From positions 2,413,419 through 2,477,418 of the forward strand of contig NZ_OY781872.1 of the NCBI RefSeq assembly GCF_963677065.1: a stretch of DNA of 64,000 bases, in the 5' to 3' direction. The stretch's first letter is position 1; every line of letters starts with the position of its first letter. Both the position numbers and the translations under genes were made by a program. The DNA is from an uncultured Methanoregula sp. GTDB taxonomy: Archaea; Halobacteriota; Methanomicrobia; Methanomicrobiales; Methanospirillaceae. Below, piece after piece: positions 1-8,379 of this stretch. Under the pieces are notes generated by a model that saw only the letters and a program-made list of their open reading frames with translations, had not been told where the DNA came from and did no database searches.

Positions 1-258
1 TGCCGGCACTTCAATCGTCCCAACCCGATCGGGATCTCGTACGTGACGCTTGTCCGGGTTGACGGGTGCCGGCTCATTGTCAGGGGCCTCGATCTCCTAA
101 ACGGGACCCCTGTCCTCGATATCAAACCCTATGTCCCGGCATTCGACAGCATCCCTGATGCCCGGTCCGGCTGGGTATCCGAGGAGCATATCGGGCGGAT
201 ACGCAAAACCAGTCTTGCTGCCGGAAAGGATCCCAAAAAACAGGACCGGCAGGGATAA
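1..258 (+). CDS. trmO: TrmO/TsaA-family tRNA methyltransferase, C-terminal part
   Basis: The frame is open from base 1, so this is the last ~85 residues of a gene that begins outside the window. It shows the family's conserved blocks RPNPIGIS, GLDLLNGTPVLDIKPY and a terminal GW. TrmO (UPF0066) uses S-adenosylmethionine to methylate N6 of the t6A base at position 37 of some tRNAs, in the cytoplasm. The permease gene follows within about 20 bases on the same strand, so the two may be co-transcribed. Family assignment is firm from the motifs; the exact substrate in archaea is less certain. Confidence 0.85.
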   Translation, partial: CRHFNRPNPIGISYVTLVRVDGCRLIVRGLDLLNGTPVLDIKPYVPAFDSIPDARSGWVSEEHIGRIRKTSLAAGKDPKKQDRQG

Positions 259-275
259 CCCCCGGATGATTGCTG

Positions 276-1049
276 ATGCGAAAGATCTTCCTTGCCATCA
301 GCCTCATCCTCTTTTTTTGCATCAGTGCAACCATTCTTGGCCTGGTCTTCTATTCCCCGCTCACGGTTCTGGCTGCAAGTCTTGCAAACCCTGAAATCCG
401 GTTCGCGATCGGGCTCAGCCTTGTAACAAGCGTGATATCGACCCTCGTCTGCATTGCAATAGCCATCCCGGTTGCCTATGCCCTTGCCCGGTACCAGTTT
501 TTCGGCAAGCGGATCGTAACCCTTGTACTCACCCTGCCCCTGACACTCCCCCCGCTCGTGGCCGGTATCGCGCTTCTCCTCTTCTTTGGAACAACCCCGT
601 GGGGAAAGGCGCTCGACCAGGCCGGCTTTGGGGTGATCTTCACCCCGCTTGGCATCATCGTTGCCGAGGTTTTTGTCAATATTCCCTACCTGATCCGGAT
701 TTTGCGCTCTGCGTTTCTCTCGATCAATCCCCGGTTCGAATATGTGGCAAAGACGCTCGGGTGCACGGAGACCGGGGCGTTTTTCAAGGTTACGCTGCCC
801 ATGGCCCGGCCGGGACTCGTTGCCGGATCTGTCATCACCTGGTCAAAAGCCATGGCAGAGTTCGGCGCAGTGCTGATGCTTGCCGGTGCCACGACAATGC
901 GAACCGAGACCCTCCCGATTGCGCTGTACCTGAATATCTCGGGAGGAGACCTGGATCTCGCCGTTGCTGCTGCAACCATCCTTGTCCTGATCTCGGTTGT
1001 CACCTTGTGCGCTGTTGAATTCATTGACCGGGAGATCCATGTCTTTTAG
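276..1049 (+). CDS. wtpB: Tungstate/molybdate ABC transporter permease
   Basis: A ~257-aa polytopic membrane protein with five to six hydrophobic segments and the binding-protein-dependent permease loop near residues 150-200 (AKTLGCTETGAFFKVTLP), which docks on the ATPase. Size and sequence fit the ModB/WtpB family that imports oxyanions such as tungstate or molybdate. Methanogens need these for formylmethanofuran and formate dehydrogenases. I chose the ATG at 276; a TTG at 270 is possible. The ATPase gene follows immediately. No periplasmic binding protein is in the window, so it must lie upstream or elsewhere. Tungstate versus molybdate specificity cannot be read from the permease. Confidence 0.85.
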   Translation: MRKIFLAISLILFFCISATILGLVFYSPLTVLAASLANPEIRFAIGLSLVTSVISTLVCIAIAIPVAYALARYQFFGKRIVTLVLTLPLTLPPLVAGIALLLFFGTTPWGKALDQAGFGVIFTPLGIIVAEVFVNIPYLIRILRSAFLSINPRFEYVAKTLGCTETGAFFKVTLPMARPGLVAGSVITWSKAMAEFGAVLMLAGATTMRTETLPIALYLNISGGDLDLAVAAATILVLISVVTLCAVEFIDREIHVF

Positions 1050-1062
1050 GAACGGAGCTGCC

Positions 1063-2121
1063 ATGCTGCAGATCGAATCCCTCTCGATTACGCTTGGGGA
1101 TTTTGTCGTCAGGGACATATCGCTTGAGATCCGGAAAGGAGAATATTTCATCATTCTCGGCCCGACCGGCGCGGGAAAGACCGTTCTTTTAGAGACGATA
1201 GCCGGCATCCACAAGCCCGGAAGCGGGCGGATCCTCCTGGACGGAGAAGAGATCACGGATGCTGAACCGCGCCTGCGCCCGATCGGGATCGTGTACCAGG
1301 ACTACATGCTCTTTCCCCATCTCACGGTCCGGGAGAACATCGCCTTCGGACTGCGCCAGAAAAAGATCCCGCCGGGTGAGCAGCGGGTCCTGGTGGAAGA
1401 GATCTCTTCCCTCCTGGAGATCTCCCACCTAGCCGGCCGGTATCCCGCAACCCTGAGCGGGGGCGAGCAGCAGCGGGTCAGCCTTGCCCGGGCCCTGGTA
1501 CTCAGGCCGGAGATCCTGCTGCTCGATGAACCGATGAGCGCCCTTGACGGCCGCACCCGGGAGAAGATGCGGAGGGAACTTTTTAGGATCCGGAGCCTCA
1601 CGGGAACGACCATTATCCAGATAACCCATCACTTCGACGATGTCTTTGCACTTGCCGGCCGGATCGCAATTATGCGGGAAGGCCGGATCGTCCAGGCCGG
1701 GGAGACATCGGAGGTCTTCCTCCATCCTGCCGATACTTTTGTTGCCGAATTCCTGGGAATCGGCAATATTATCCGGGGAAGCGCATCGGGAATGGGGAAC
1801 ATTACCCGGATCACTCCTGCCACGGGCCCGTCATTTGTAGCTGCTTCCGGAATTACCGGGAGCGTGGTTGCCACCCTGCATGCCGAGGACGTGATCCTGT
1901 CCGGAGAACCCTTTGCCTCCAGCGCCCGCAACTGCCTTCCGGGAACCGTTACCGAAATTGTCCCTTCCGGAAGCACGGTCCGGGTCATTCTCGATGCCGG
2001 GTTCCCGCTCACGGCTCTTCTCACCCGGGAGAGCTGTTCAGAGCTGCAGCTCGAGACAGGAAGCAGGGTCTATGCAACGTTCAAGGCGTCAGCGGTCCAC
2101 GTGATACCGGTCTCCCCGTAA
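1063..2121 (+). CDS. wtpC: Tungstate/molybdate ABC transporter ATP-binding protein
   Basis: ATPase subunit partnering the upstream permease. It has Walker A (GPTGAGKT), a Q-loop (VYQDYMLFPH), the ABC signature (LSGGEQQRVSLARAL), Walker B (LLLDEPMSALD) and the switch histidine (ITHHFDD), in that order. The last ~120 residues form a TOBE-like oxyanion-sensing domain, as in ModC/WtpC. The ATG at 1063 is preceded by GGAG at good spacing. An in-frame ATG at 1039 would overlap the permease end by 11 bases and also has a GGGAG, so the start is not settled. Spacing implies translational coupling with the permease. Confidence 0.87.
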   Translation: MLQIESLSITLGDFVVRDISLEIRKGEYFIILGPTGAGKTVLLETIAGIHKPGSGRILLDGEEITDAEPRLRPIGIVYQDYMLFPHLTVRENIAFGLRQKKIPPGEQRVLVEEISSLLEISHLAGRYPATLSGGEQQRVSLARALVLRPEILLLDEPMSALDGRTREKMRRELFRIRSLTGTTIIQITHHFDDVFALAGRIAIMREGRIVQAGETSEVFLHPADTFVAEFLGIGNIIRGSASGMGNITRITPATGPSFVAASGITGSVVATLHAEDVILSGEPFASSARNCLPGTVTEIVPSGSTVRVILDAGFPLTALLTRESCSELQLETGSRVYATFKASAVHVIPVSP

Positions 2122-2151
2122 CAGTGCAGGAAATTCGAAAAATCCGGAATC

Positions 2152-3003
2152 CTACCATGCAAAATGCATGCCTACCCCCGCTTCCTGCATCGGGCAGTAC
2201 CCGGCAAGGGTGACTTTTGCATCAAGCGATGTGCAGTGGCAGGCATGCAGGGCATTGGGATGAAGGCGGTTTAGGTATTTCCCGGTCTTCTGCAGCCGCC
2301 GGGGCGTGGGGGAGAGGAGGTGGAGCCCCCCGATAATATCGGCAACCCTTTTTTTGCCGCAGACTTCGCGGGCGTACTCGGTGATGTTGCAGATCCCGGC
2401 ATGCGAGCAGCCGGTGATGATGACAAGGCCTTCTGCGGACCGGAACGCAAGAGCGGTATCATCAAGCAGCTCATCCGGCCCTGCGGTCCCGTCCGGATGG
2501 TGGATCTTCCGGTTCCCGTTCTCCCCTTCCTCGAAAGGAAACCGCCGGGGAATTTCCCCGAGAAAGACAAGATCGTCCGTGATCCAGACCGGCTCTTTTG
2601 ACAGCCGGAGCGGGAAGTTCCGTTTGGCTTCGTCCTCGCCCATCACCGATCCGTTCATCCGGCCCTCTTTCTCTTTTGGCCAGAAACACCGGGGATGGGC
2701 AAGGATCTGCGGCACCCGGGCCGGTGGCGTTCCGGCTGCATTGCCCGAGAGGTGCCGGGCAAGCGCGGGAAGCCCCCCGGTGTGATCGATATGCCCGTGG
2801 GAGAGGACAAGAAAGTCCAGGTCCCGCAGGCCGGTCTCCAGTTTTGTGGCATTTTCAAGGAAGAGGCCCGACAGCCCGGTATCGAAGAGGATCTTCGTCC
2901 CCCCGGTTTCCAGGATAAACGAGAGCCCGGCCTCGCCCCGGAGATCGTTATCCAGGGGAGTTGTGTTATCCACAAGGACCGCAAGGGAGAGCCGGGAAGT
3001 CAT
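2152..3003 (-). CDS. MBL-fold metallohydrolase (COG1237-like)
   Basis: A 283-aa metallo-beta-lactamase-fold protein. The metal-binding motif SHGHIDHTGG lies near residue 88, a GCSHAGI block near residue 200, and a final HCTS block near residue 257. The N-terminal VDNTTPLD and ILFDTGLSG blocks are typical of the archaeal group annotated as a 7,8-dihydropterin-6-methyl (ribofuranosyl)aminobenzene phosphate synthase-like hydrolase. In that group the reaction relates to methanopterin synthesis, but most members are untested and I would not assert a substrate. It is divergent from the Cys-rich gene at 3167 and convergent with the transporter. Confidence 0.82.
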   Translation of the reverse strand: MTSRLSLAVLVDNTTPLDNDLRGEAGLSFILETGGTKILFDTGLSGLFLENATKLETGLRDLDFLVLSHGHIDHTGGLPALARHLSGNAAGTPPARVPQILAHPRCFWPKEKEGRMNGSVMGEDEAKRNFPLRLSKEPVWITDDLVFLGEIPRRFPFEEGENGNRKIHHPDGTAGPDELLDDTALAFRSAEGLVIITGCSHAGICNITEYAREVCGKKRVADIIGGLHLLSPTPRRLQKTGKYLNRLHPNALHACHCTSLDAKVTLAGYCPMQEAGVGMHFAW

Positions 3004-3115
3004 ACCAGATTATCGCTCACCGGAAGGGATGAGTCTTTCTTTTCCGGATTATCCGGGCAGGCAGGAAATACCGGCCGGCCCGGGTACTGTCAGGGTGCAA
3101 TATTTTAAATGATTT

Positions 3116-3152
3116 ATGCGCATATGAGTAAATATCGTACGGCAACCGTACG
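3116..3152 (+). promoter_or_regulatory. Candidate operator/leader of the Cys-rich gene
   Basis: Three nested signals lie in the 50 bases before the ATG at 3167. ATGCGCAT is a perfect palindrome at 3116-3123. CGCATATGAG at 3119-3128 recurs in reverse complement at 4678-4687, before the DUF5320-like/AtwA genes. CGTACGG-CAA-CCGTACG is a perfect 7-3-7 inverted repeat at 3136-3152. A TATA-like tract (aatattttaaat) lies at about 3099-3110. The shared decamer suggests one regulator for both transcripts. This is inferred from sequence alone. Confidence 0.45.
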
Positions 3153-3166
3153 GTTGGTGACACTCA

Positions 3167-3403
3167 ATGCAAAACAATTCAGGCACTGCAACAAGCGATA
3201 ACAAAAAAACCGATGAACAGAATGAATCCACCACCCTGCACACCTGTGCCTGCGGAGAGCAGCACGAGGAGATCCCGGGTTCCCCCAGCCACCGGGAAAC
3301 CTGCACGTCTTCCAAAAAATTCGGGAACTCCTGCTGCTGCGGATCCGGAGAGGAAGCAGCCGCAGCACGTCTCCGGTGCGGCCACGGGCCCCGGTGCCAT
3401 TAG
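3167..3403 (+). CDS. Small cysteine-rich protein, unknown function
   Basis: A 78-aa hydrophilic protein. Its cysteines are arranged as CAC (near residue 27), a single Cys at about 45, a CCC triplet near 55 and a C-terminal CGHGPRCH. The pattern suits metal or Fe-S/zinc binding, but I recognise no family. It has its own promoter region with inverted repeats and lies just upstream of the DUF134 gene, within a neighbourhood of metallocluster-related genes. No signal peptide or TM segment. The ATG follows a weak ggtgacactca ribosome site. Confidence 0.6.
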   Translation: MQNNSGTATSDNKKTDEQNESTTLHTCACGEQHEEIPGSPSHRETCTSSKKFGNSCCCGSGEEAAAARLRCGHGPRCH

Positions 3404-3438
3404 ATCTTTTTTTCCCTGCCTTGCCCGGAGATCCTGGA

Positions 3439-3759
3439 ATGAATCATCATAAGGAACTTCCCGGACTGCTGGAGCAGTACATGGAAGAGTCCGGGCGATC
3501 AGAGCAGTGGGTCACGGTCCAGGAGATCCGCGACCGGTTCCAGCTGGACATTTCCGCAGGGCCGGCAATCTCCGGGTTCCTCAGCAAAATTTATCATGGA
3601 ACTTCCGTCACCTGCCGGTACCGGGTGGCACGGATGGAGAAATACCGGGATATGATCCCCCCGTACCGGATCATCAAGCGGTATCTGGTCAGGAAACGCC
3701 CTGGCCGGGTTCCCGCAGGATCCCGTACGGTAAAAGATCCCTGCAATGAATTCCGGTAA
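3439..3759 (+). CDS. Paralogous ~105-aa protein, copy A
   Basis: Unrecognised 106-aa protein, clearly homologous to the gene at 7455-7769. Shared blocks are LLEQ(Y/F)M, WVTVQE(I/L)RDRF, (I/V)SGFL and RYLV(R/K)RK. The WVTVQE-RDRF segment resembles a helix-turn-helix or winged-helix entry, so nucleic-acid binding is plausible but unproven. The chosen ATG at 3439 matches the start of the paralogue; the frame is open further upstream with no better start. Charged, no TM. The two copies bracket the DUF134/AtwA/Mrp genes, suggesting they belong to that locus. Confidence 0.75.
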   Translation: MNHHKELPGLLEQYMEESGRSEQWVTVQEIRDRFQLDISAGPAISGFLSKIYHGTSVTCRYRVARMEKYRDMIPPYRIIKRYLVRKRPGRVPAGSRTVKDPCNEFR

Positions 3760-3803
3760 ACCTGTTATACTTATGAATTCACACTATGATCAGGTACATT
3801 TCC

Positions 3804-4181
3804 ATGGCAGCGGATGAGACGGGAGAGGTAAACGAGTGTTCCCGGCGGGGACGGCCCCGGCTCCGGCGCACCATTGCCGGTAACCCGGAGTCCCGCTGCT
3901 ACAAGCCCTGCTGCTGCCCGGAGCAGGAGGGGCGCGGGATCTCGCTCCAGCCCGAGGAGATCGAGCTGATCCGGCTCATCGACCTCGAAGGGCTTGAACA
4001 GGAAGAGGCTGCAGAGAAACTCGGGGTCTCGCGCAAGACCGCCTGGCGGGATCTCCACGAGGCCCGACGCAAGATTGCCGATGCGCTTGTCAACGGCAAA
4101 GGCATCGAGATGGCCGGCTGCACGAAAGCGGCAGAAGGCCGGTGCCCGAAATGCCCGCGGGAAACTGCGGACACGAACTAA
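3804..4181 (+). CDS. DUF134 family DNA-binding protein
   Basis: A ~125-aa DUF134 protein. The N-terminal RRGRPRLRRTIAG block and a Cys-rich stretch (CYKPCCCPEQ) precede a sigma-70-region-4-like helix-turn-helix, where LEGLEQEEAAEKLGVS and RKTAWRDLHEAR form the two helices. A second Cys group (CTKAAEGRCPKCP) closes the protein. DUF134 genes commonly neighbour small DUF5320 and Mrp-type genes, as here. A TATA-like box at 3764-3772 would put transcription start near 3794, favouring the ATG at 3804 over the in-frame ATG at 3786. Probably a metal- or redox-sensing regulator, by inference. Confidence 0.82.
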   Translation: MAADETGEVNECSRRGRPRLRRTIAGNPESRCYKPCCCPEQEGRGISLQPEEIELIRLIDLEGLEQEEAAEKLGVSRKTAWRDLHEARRKIADALVNGKGIEMAGCTKAAEGRCPKCPRETADTN

Positions 4182-4722
4182 AACCGGTTCACTTTTTTTA
4201 TCATCACCCGGGTGCCGGGGATACATTTACCCTTGCAATGATCCTTTCAACGATCTCAATTTTTTTGATCGTTATCCTGCACGGCTACATAAAAATTCCC
4301 GGAACAGAGAACAGGGATCCTGTCTGCCCGATGCCCTGCCATCGGCTGCCCTGGACGGAGCGATGGAGAAAATTTTCTGGTAACGATGTGTCCGGAAATT
4401 CCCGGATACATTATTGCCGGAGTCCACTCCATTGCTTTCGATCTCCCAACCCGGCGGGCGGCACTCCGCGTACCCGCGAATTCTTATCCCATGTAGTTGC
4501 CAGGGCCGTTATCCTGCGCTCCACGCGCCCGCTCACAATATAACAGAAAAGAACAACAGGTAAGATTTTTTTAAACGGGTCGGATGTACGGCATGCCGGT
4601 ACCGATGGTATCCGGGAGATGCATGCACGTTCCCGCTCCGCATATGTTCCTCTGATCCCGATCCTTAAATCTTTATGCTCATATGCGTAATAATTCATTA
4701 CGAGCAGTCATGAGGATCTTCT
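4182..4722. other. Non-coding gap before the DUF5320-like/AtwA genes
   Basis: No convincing gene. A T-run just after the DUF134 stop (4188-4194) may terminate that transcript. At 4663-4690 there is a TATA-like run (cttaaatctttatg), followed by CTCATATGCG at 4678-4687. That decamer is the reverse complement of the one before the Cys-rich gene at 3119. The remaining 400 bases are unremarkable; open frames on either strand lack start signals and biased composition. Confidence 0.5.
4663..4690 (+). promoter_or_regulatory. Putative promoter/operator for DUF5320-like-AtwA-Mrp
   Basis: TATA-like tract followed by the shared decamer CTCATATGCG (4678-4687), about 35 bases before the first ATG. The reverse complement of the decamer overlaps the promoter of the Cys-rich gene, so both may answer to one factor. 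Predicted only. Confidence 0.4.
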
Positions 4723-4869
4723 ATGCCAGATTTTGACGGAACCGGCCCGCTGAAGCGGGGACGGGTAATCGGGCGGGGACGCGGGCCCTGCAGGAACGAG
4801 GACAAAGGATGCGAACGCCGCACCGGTATACCGGACCCGGTGCCCGTACAGGAAAAACCGGAAGAGTGA
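4723..4869 (+). CDS. DUF5320-like small protein
   Basis: A 48-aa protein beginning MPDFDGTGPLKRGR, followed by GRGRGPC and one more Cys. The MPxFDGTGP...GRGxGPC pattern is typical of DUF5320 proteins, small partners found near Mrp/NBP35 ATPases and DUF134 regulators. It ends 12 bases before AtwA, so the genes are almost certainly co-transcribed. Function is unknown; a role in metal or cofactor handling is inferred from context. Confidence 0.72.
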   Translation: MPDFDGTGPLKRGRVIGRGRGPCRNEDKGCERRTGIPDPVPVQEKPEE

Positions 4870-4881
4870 CCGGAGAAGAGC

Positions 4882-6477
4882 ATGCCACAACCATTCATCA
4901 GCGTCCATGACCTCTGCATGGACTTCGACGGCACCCGGATCCTGAACAATATCTCGTTTGAGATCCCCGAAGGGGAGATCATCGGCGTCATCGGGAGGAG
5001 CGGGGCCGGAAAAAGCGTGCTCATGCACCTGCTCCGGGGCGTCGAGCAGCCGCCGACCCGGGGCTCGATCGTCTATCACATGGCAGCCTGCAACCGGTGC
5101 ACGTTCATGGACGTGCAGAGCCGGGCCGGTAAAACATGTCCCGAATGCGGGGGCGAACTCGTTGCAGCGGATGTCGATCTCTGGGACGACAGAAGCAACG
5201 GGATGCGGTCCCGGGTCATGAACCGGACCGCGATCATGTTCCAGCGCACCTTTGCGCTCTATGGCGACGACCGGGTGATCGAGAACGTCCTGCACGCCCT
5301 TGACGATATCCGCTATCCCCAGGAAAAAGCCATCAGCCGGGCTGCCGACTTGATCGACCAGGTCCGGCTCTCGCACCGGATGATGCACATAGCCCGCGAT
5401 CTCTCGGGCGGCGAGAAGCAGCGGGTCGTGCTTGCCCGGCAGCTGGCCAAGAACCCGTCCATGCTCTTTGCCGACGAACCCACCGGGACGCTCGATCCTG
5501 AGACCGCCCGGCTGGTGCACGCGATGCTCATCGAGGCGGCAAAGAAGAACACCATGGGCATGGTCGTCACCTCGCACTTCTCGCAGGTGATAGAGGACAT
5601 GGCAAACCGGGCAATGCTGCTGGCCGACGGGGAGATCATCTCCATCGGCTCTCCGAAGACCGTGATCCGTGCGTTTGCAAAAGATTACCAGGAGATGGAA
5701 GCTGCAGAGCCGGTGGAGCTCGGCGGGCAGATCCTCCAGGCCCGGGACGTGACCAAGAAGTACATCTCGGTTGACCGCGGCGTGATAAAAGCGGTGAACG
5801 CGGTATCGTTCGAGGTTGCAAAGAAAGAGATCTTCGGGATCATCGGCAAAAGCGGGGCGGGCAAGACCACCCTCTCCCAGATAATCTCCGGCATCATCGA
5901 GCCCACGAGCGGCGAGATGAACGTGCTCATCGGCGACGACTGGGTGGACATGACCAAACCCGGCATAGACCAGCGGGGCCGGGCCAAGGAGTACATCGGC
6001 CTCCTGCACCAGGAGTACGATCTCTTCCCCCACCGGACCGTGCTCGATAACCTGACCGACTCGATCGGGCTCGAGTTCCCAAAAGAGCTTGCAGTGCGCA
6101 AAGCCGTAATCACGCTCCGGATGGCCGGGTTCTCCGAAGAGAAAGCAAAAGAGATCTTACACCGCCTGCCCGGCGAACTCTCGGATGGCGAGCGGCACCG
6201 GGTAGCTCTTGCCCAGGTGCTCATCCGCGAACCCCGGCTGGTGGTGCTCGATGAGCCGACCGGCACCATGGACCCGATCACAAAACAGGATGTCAAGCAC
6301 TCGATCCTCCATGCCCGGGACGAGATGGACGAGACCTTCATCGTGGTCTCCCATGACATGGACTTTGTCCGGGACATCTGCGACCGACTTGCCCTGATGC
6401 GGGGCGGGAAGATCATCGATATCGGGCCGGCAAAAGCGATCCTTGCGCAGGTCACCGAGGAAGAGAAGAGAGCCTGA
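4882..6477 (+). CDS. atwA: Methyl-coenzyme M reductase activation component A2
   Basis: A 531-aa soluble protein with two ABC ATPase domains and no TM segments, diagnostic of component A2. A2 takes part in ATP-dependent reductive activation of the nickel F430 centre of methyl-coenzyme M reductase. Domain 1 has Walker A GRSGAGKS at 38-45 and signature LSGGEKQ at 174-180. It is interrupted by a CxxC...CxxC ribbon (C70, C73, C86, C89) that could bind zinc or Fe-S. Domain 2 has Walker A GKSGAGKT near 325 and a deviant signature, LSDGERH. The next gene, Mrp, begins 42 bases after the stop, so cluster delivery and activation may be co-regulated. Confidence 0.93.
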   Translation: MPQPFISVHDLCMDFDGTRILNNISFEIPEGEIIGVIGRSGAGKSVLMHLLRGVEQPPTRGSIVYHMAACNRCTFMDVQSRAGKTCPECGGELVAADVDLWDDRSNGMRSRVMNRTAIMFQRTFALYGDDRVIENVLHALDDIRYPQEKAISRAADLIDQVRLSHRMMHIARDLSGGEKQRVVLARQLAKNPSMLFADEPTGTLDPETARLVHAMLIEAAKKNTMGMVVTSHFSQVIEDMANRAMLLADGEIISIGSPKTVIRAFAKDYQEMEAAEPVELGGQILQARDVTKKYISVDRGVIKAVNAVSFEVAKKEIFGIIGKSGAGKTTLSQIISGIIEPTSGEMNVLIGDDWVDMTKPGIDQRGRAKEYIGLLHQEYDLFPHRTVLDNLTDSIGLEFPKELAVRKAVITLRMAGFSEEKAKEILHRLPGELSDGERHRVALAQVLIREPRLVVLDEPTGTMDPITKQDVKHSILHARDEMDETFIVVSHDMDFVRDICDRLALMRGGKIIDIGPAKAILAQVTEEEKRA

Positions 6478-6519
6478 GCAAGGGATCACGGGATCCCCCG
6501 ATTTTTGGATTTGTTTACC

Positions 6520-7410
6520 ATGACAGAACACGAGCAGCAGACAACGCCCTGCGATGAGAACTGCAAAGAGAACTGCGATACCTGCCCGTCGGCACAACAG
6601 CAGGGGGCACCAAAAGGGCTGCCGCCGAAAGCAAAGATCGATGTGAAACATGTGATCCTTGTTTTGAGCGGCAAAGGCGGGGTGGGAAAATCCACTGTCT
6701 CCGTCAACCTTGCCTTCGCGCTTGCAAACAAAGGAAATAAGACCGGCCTGCTCGACCTGGATTTCCACGGCCCCAATATCCCCAAAATGCTGGGCATCGA
6801 GGACCAGCGGCCGGCAGTCCTGGAAAATGCTATCGAGCCGGTCCACGTTACCGGCAACCTCTCGGTAATCTCGATGGCATTTCTGCTTCCCGACACGAGC
6901 ACTCCCGTTGTCTGGCGCGGGCCGATGAAGATGATTGCAATCCAGCAGTTCCTCTCCGAAGTGAACTGGGGTGCGCTCGATTACCTGGTTGTCGACCTTC
7001 CCCCGGGCACCGGGGACGAGGCGCTCACGATCGCCCAGCTCTCGCCAAACGTGCGGGGCGCCGTCATTGTTACAACGCCGCAGGAAGTTGCGGTCATGGA
7101 TGCAATGCGGGCAGCAAAATTTATCGAGAAACTGGATCTCCCGGTCCTCGGCGTTATCGAGAACATGAGCGGGATGGTCTGCCCCCACTGCGGAGGGACG
7201 GTCGATCTCTTCAGCTCCGGGGGCGGGAGAAAAGCTGCCGAGGACCTGGGCGTTCCGTTCCTCGGGGCAATCCCGCTGGACCCGGCCATGGTAAAAGCCG
7301 GCGATGAAGGCAGGCCGTACATCCTGAGCCATGCAGATTCAAAAGCCTGGAAAGCGGTCGATTCTGCAATGGAGCGGCTGGTCCTGCAAATAGATGCGGA
7401 CCGGAAATAG
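6520..7410 (+). CDS. Mrp/NBP35-type Fe-S cluster carrier ATPase
   Basis: A ~296-aa P-loop protein of the Mrp/NBP35/ApbC group. The deviant Walker A SGKGGVGKST lies near residue 49. DFHGPNIPKMLG, VDLPPGTGDEAL and TTPQEVA blocks follow in the usual order, with the cluster-binding CPHC near residue 225. An N-terminal Cys group (C11, C15, C19, C22) resembles the ferredoxin-like N-terminus of NBP35. Family members bind and hand over 4Fe-4S clusters. The ATG at 6520 is preferred over an upstream TTG at 6505. Its position directly behind AtwA is notable because reductase activation depends on metalloclusters. Confidence 0.9.
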   Translation: MTEHEQQTTPCDENCKENCDTCPSAQQQGAPKGLPPKAKIDVKHVILVLSGKGGVGKSTVSVNLAFALANKGNKTGLLDLDFHGPNIPKMLGIEDQRPAVLENAIEPVHVTGNLSVISMAFLLPDTSTPVVWRGPMKMIAIQQFLSEVNWGALDYLVVDLPPGTGDEALTIAQLSPNVRGAVIVTTPQEVAVMDAMRAAKFIEKLDLPVLGVIENMSGMVCPHCGGTVDLFSSGGGRKAAEDLGVPFLGAIPLDPAMVKAGDEGRPYILSHADSKAWKAVDSAMERLVLQIDADRK

Positions 7411-7454
7411 ATGGCTTCCTTACGCAGGCAGGGGTTCGCGGGCAGGTACCGGCC

Positions 7455-7769
7455 ATGAGAAAATATAACGGGATCCCGGAACTGCTGGAGCAGTTCATGA
7501 AGGAGAACGGGAGAAACGAGCGGTGGGTCACCGTCCAGGAGCTCCGCGACCGGTTCGGCCTGACCCGGTACCAGGGCACCACCGTCTCGGGTTTCCTCCG
7601 GCGGCTCCACGTGGGGGCGTTTGGCCAGTGCCCCTATATCGTGTCCAGGATCGAATATGCCGAAGGAATGCATCCGTCCAGCCCCCGGAAGTACCGGTAC
7701 CTGGTGAAGCGGAAGACGGGCATCTCTGCCGGCCTGCAGGAACGCTGCACCGCGGATATCGGGGAATAG
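7455..7769 (+). CDS. Paralogous ~105-aa protein, copy B
   Basis: Unrecognised 104-aa protein, homologous over most of its length to copy A at 3439. It starts MRKYNGIPELLEQF and shares WVTVQELRDRFGL, VSGFLRRL and YRYLVKRK. The gap after the Mrp gene is 44 bases, so it is probably the last gene of that operon. No TM, no signal peptide. The two copies are clearly diverged, which argues for separate maintained roles rather than a recent duplication. Confidence 0.78.
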   Translation: MRKYNGIPELLEQFMKENGRNERWVTVQELRDRFGLTRYQGTTVSGFLRRLHVGAFGQCPYIVSRIEYAEGMHPSSPRKYRYLVKRKTGISAGLQERCTADIGE

Positions 7770-8379
7770 ACGGAAATCTTGCACAATCCCCCGGCAGGAA
7801 TCCCGGTCAATGATCCTGGGGTTGGTGAATCCCGGCTCTGAACGCAAAGAGAGCGAGAAACCCGGGCCGCTGCCTGCGTTACCGGGATCGTTTTATCCCC
7901 GTACCGGTTTTTTCGCAGATCCCCCCGGGTTGCTGCTTTCCCGGAACGGGCTCTCCCTCGTCACTGCAAGGGAGATGCAACCGTTGCGGGGAAGAGACCC
8001 GTAACCTTGCCGGCCGGGTAAATTATTTTACAAACACGCACTTTTCAGGATCGCCGGAAAAATCCATCCGGGAATTCCGGGTTCCCGTAATGTGCCCGGT
8101 GGAGAAATAAAAATATCAGGGGATTGCTTAATGCAAGCCACGAGTAATTTTTCATTTTAATATTTTTTGGCCACCCCGGAGACAACAGATCGGATGCTCC
8201 CGGGACTTCGGTTTCACTTCCGCCCCTGCCACGGGGGCATCCCCGGTATTGCGATGACGCTGTATTCTCCGCTGCCGACTTCGTCCGGTCATAATGCGCC
8301 CCGTCCCCTTTGCGGAACTGGTGGCGCAGGAGAGCGGTATGGTTTAACTGGCGGCCCAAAATGAGGAATCGCAAAAAAA
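7770..8379. other. Gene-free stretch
   Basis: About 600 bases between the end of the Mrp operon and the stop of the convergent lipoprotein gene. An open frame at 7810-8004 has no ribosome site and a proline/arginine-rich composition typical of chance frames in GC-rich DNA. AT-rich patches at 8020-8035 and 8145-8170 could be promoter or terminator sequences. I see no RNA gene. Confidence 0.4.

Noticed and set aside
4708..6033. 441-aa open frame antisense to AtwA
   Set aside because: His/Asp/Pro-rich shadow of a well-supported gene; no start signals or domain.
7810..8004. 64-aa frame after the Mrp operon
   Set aside because: No start context or homology and atypical composition.
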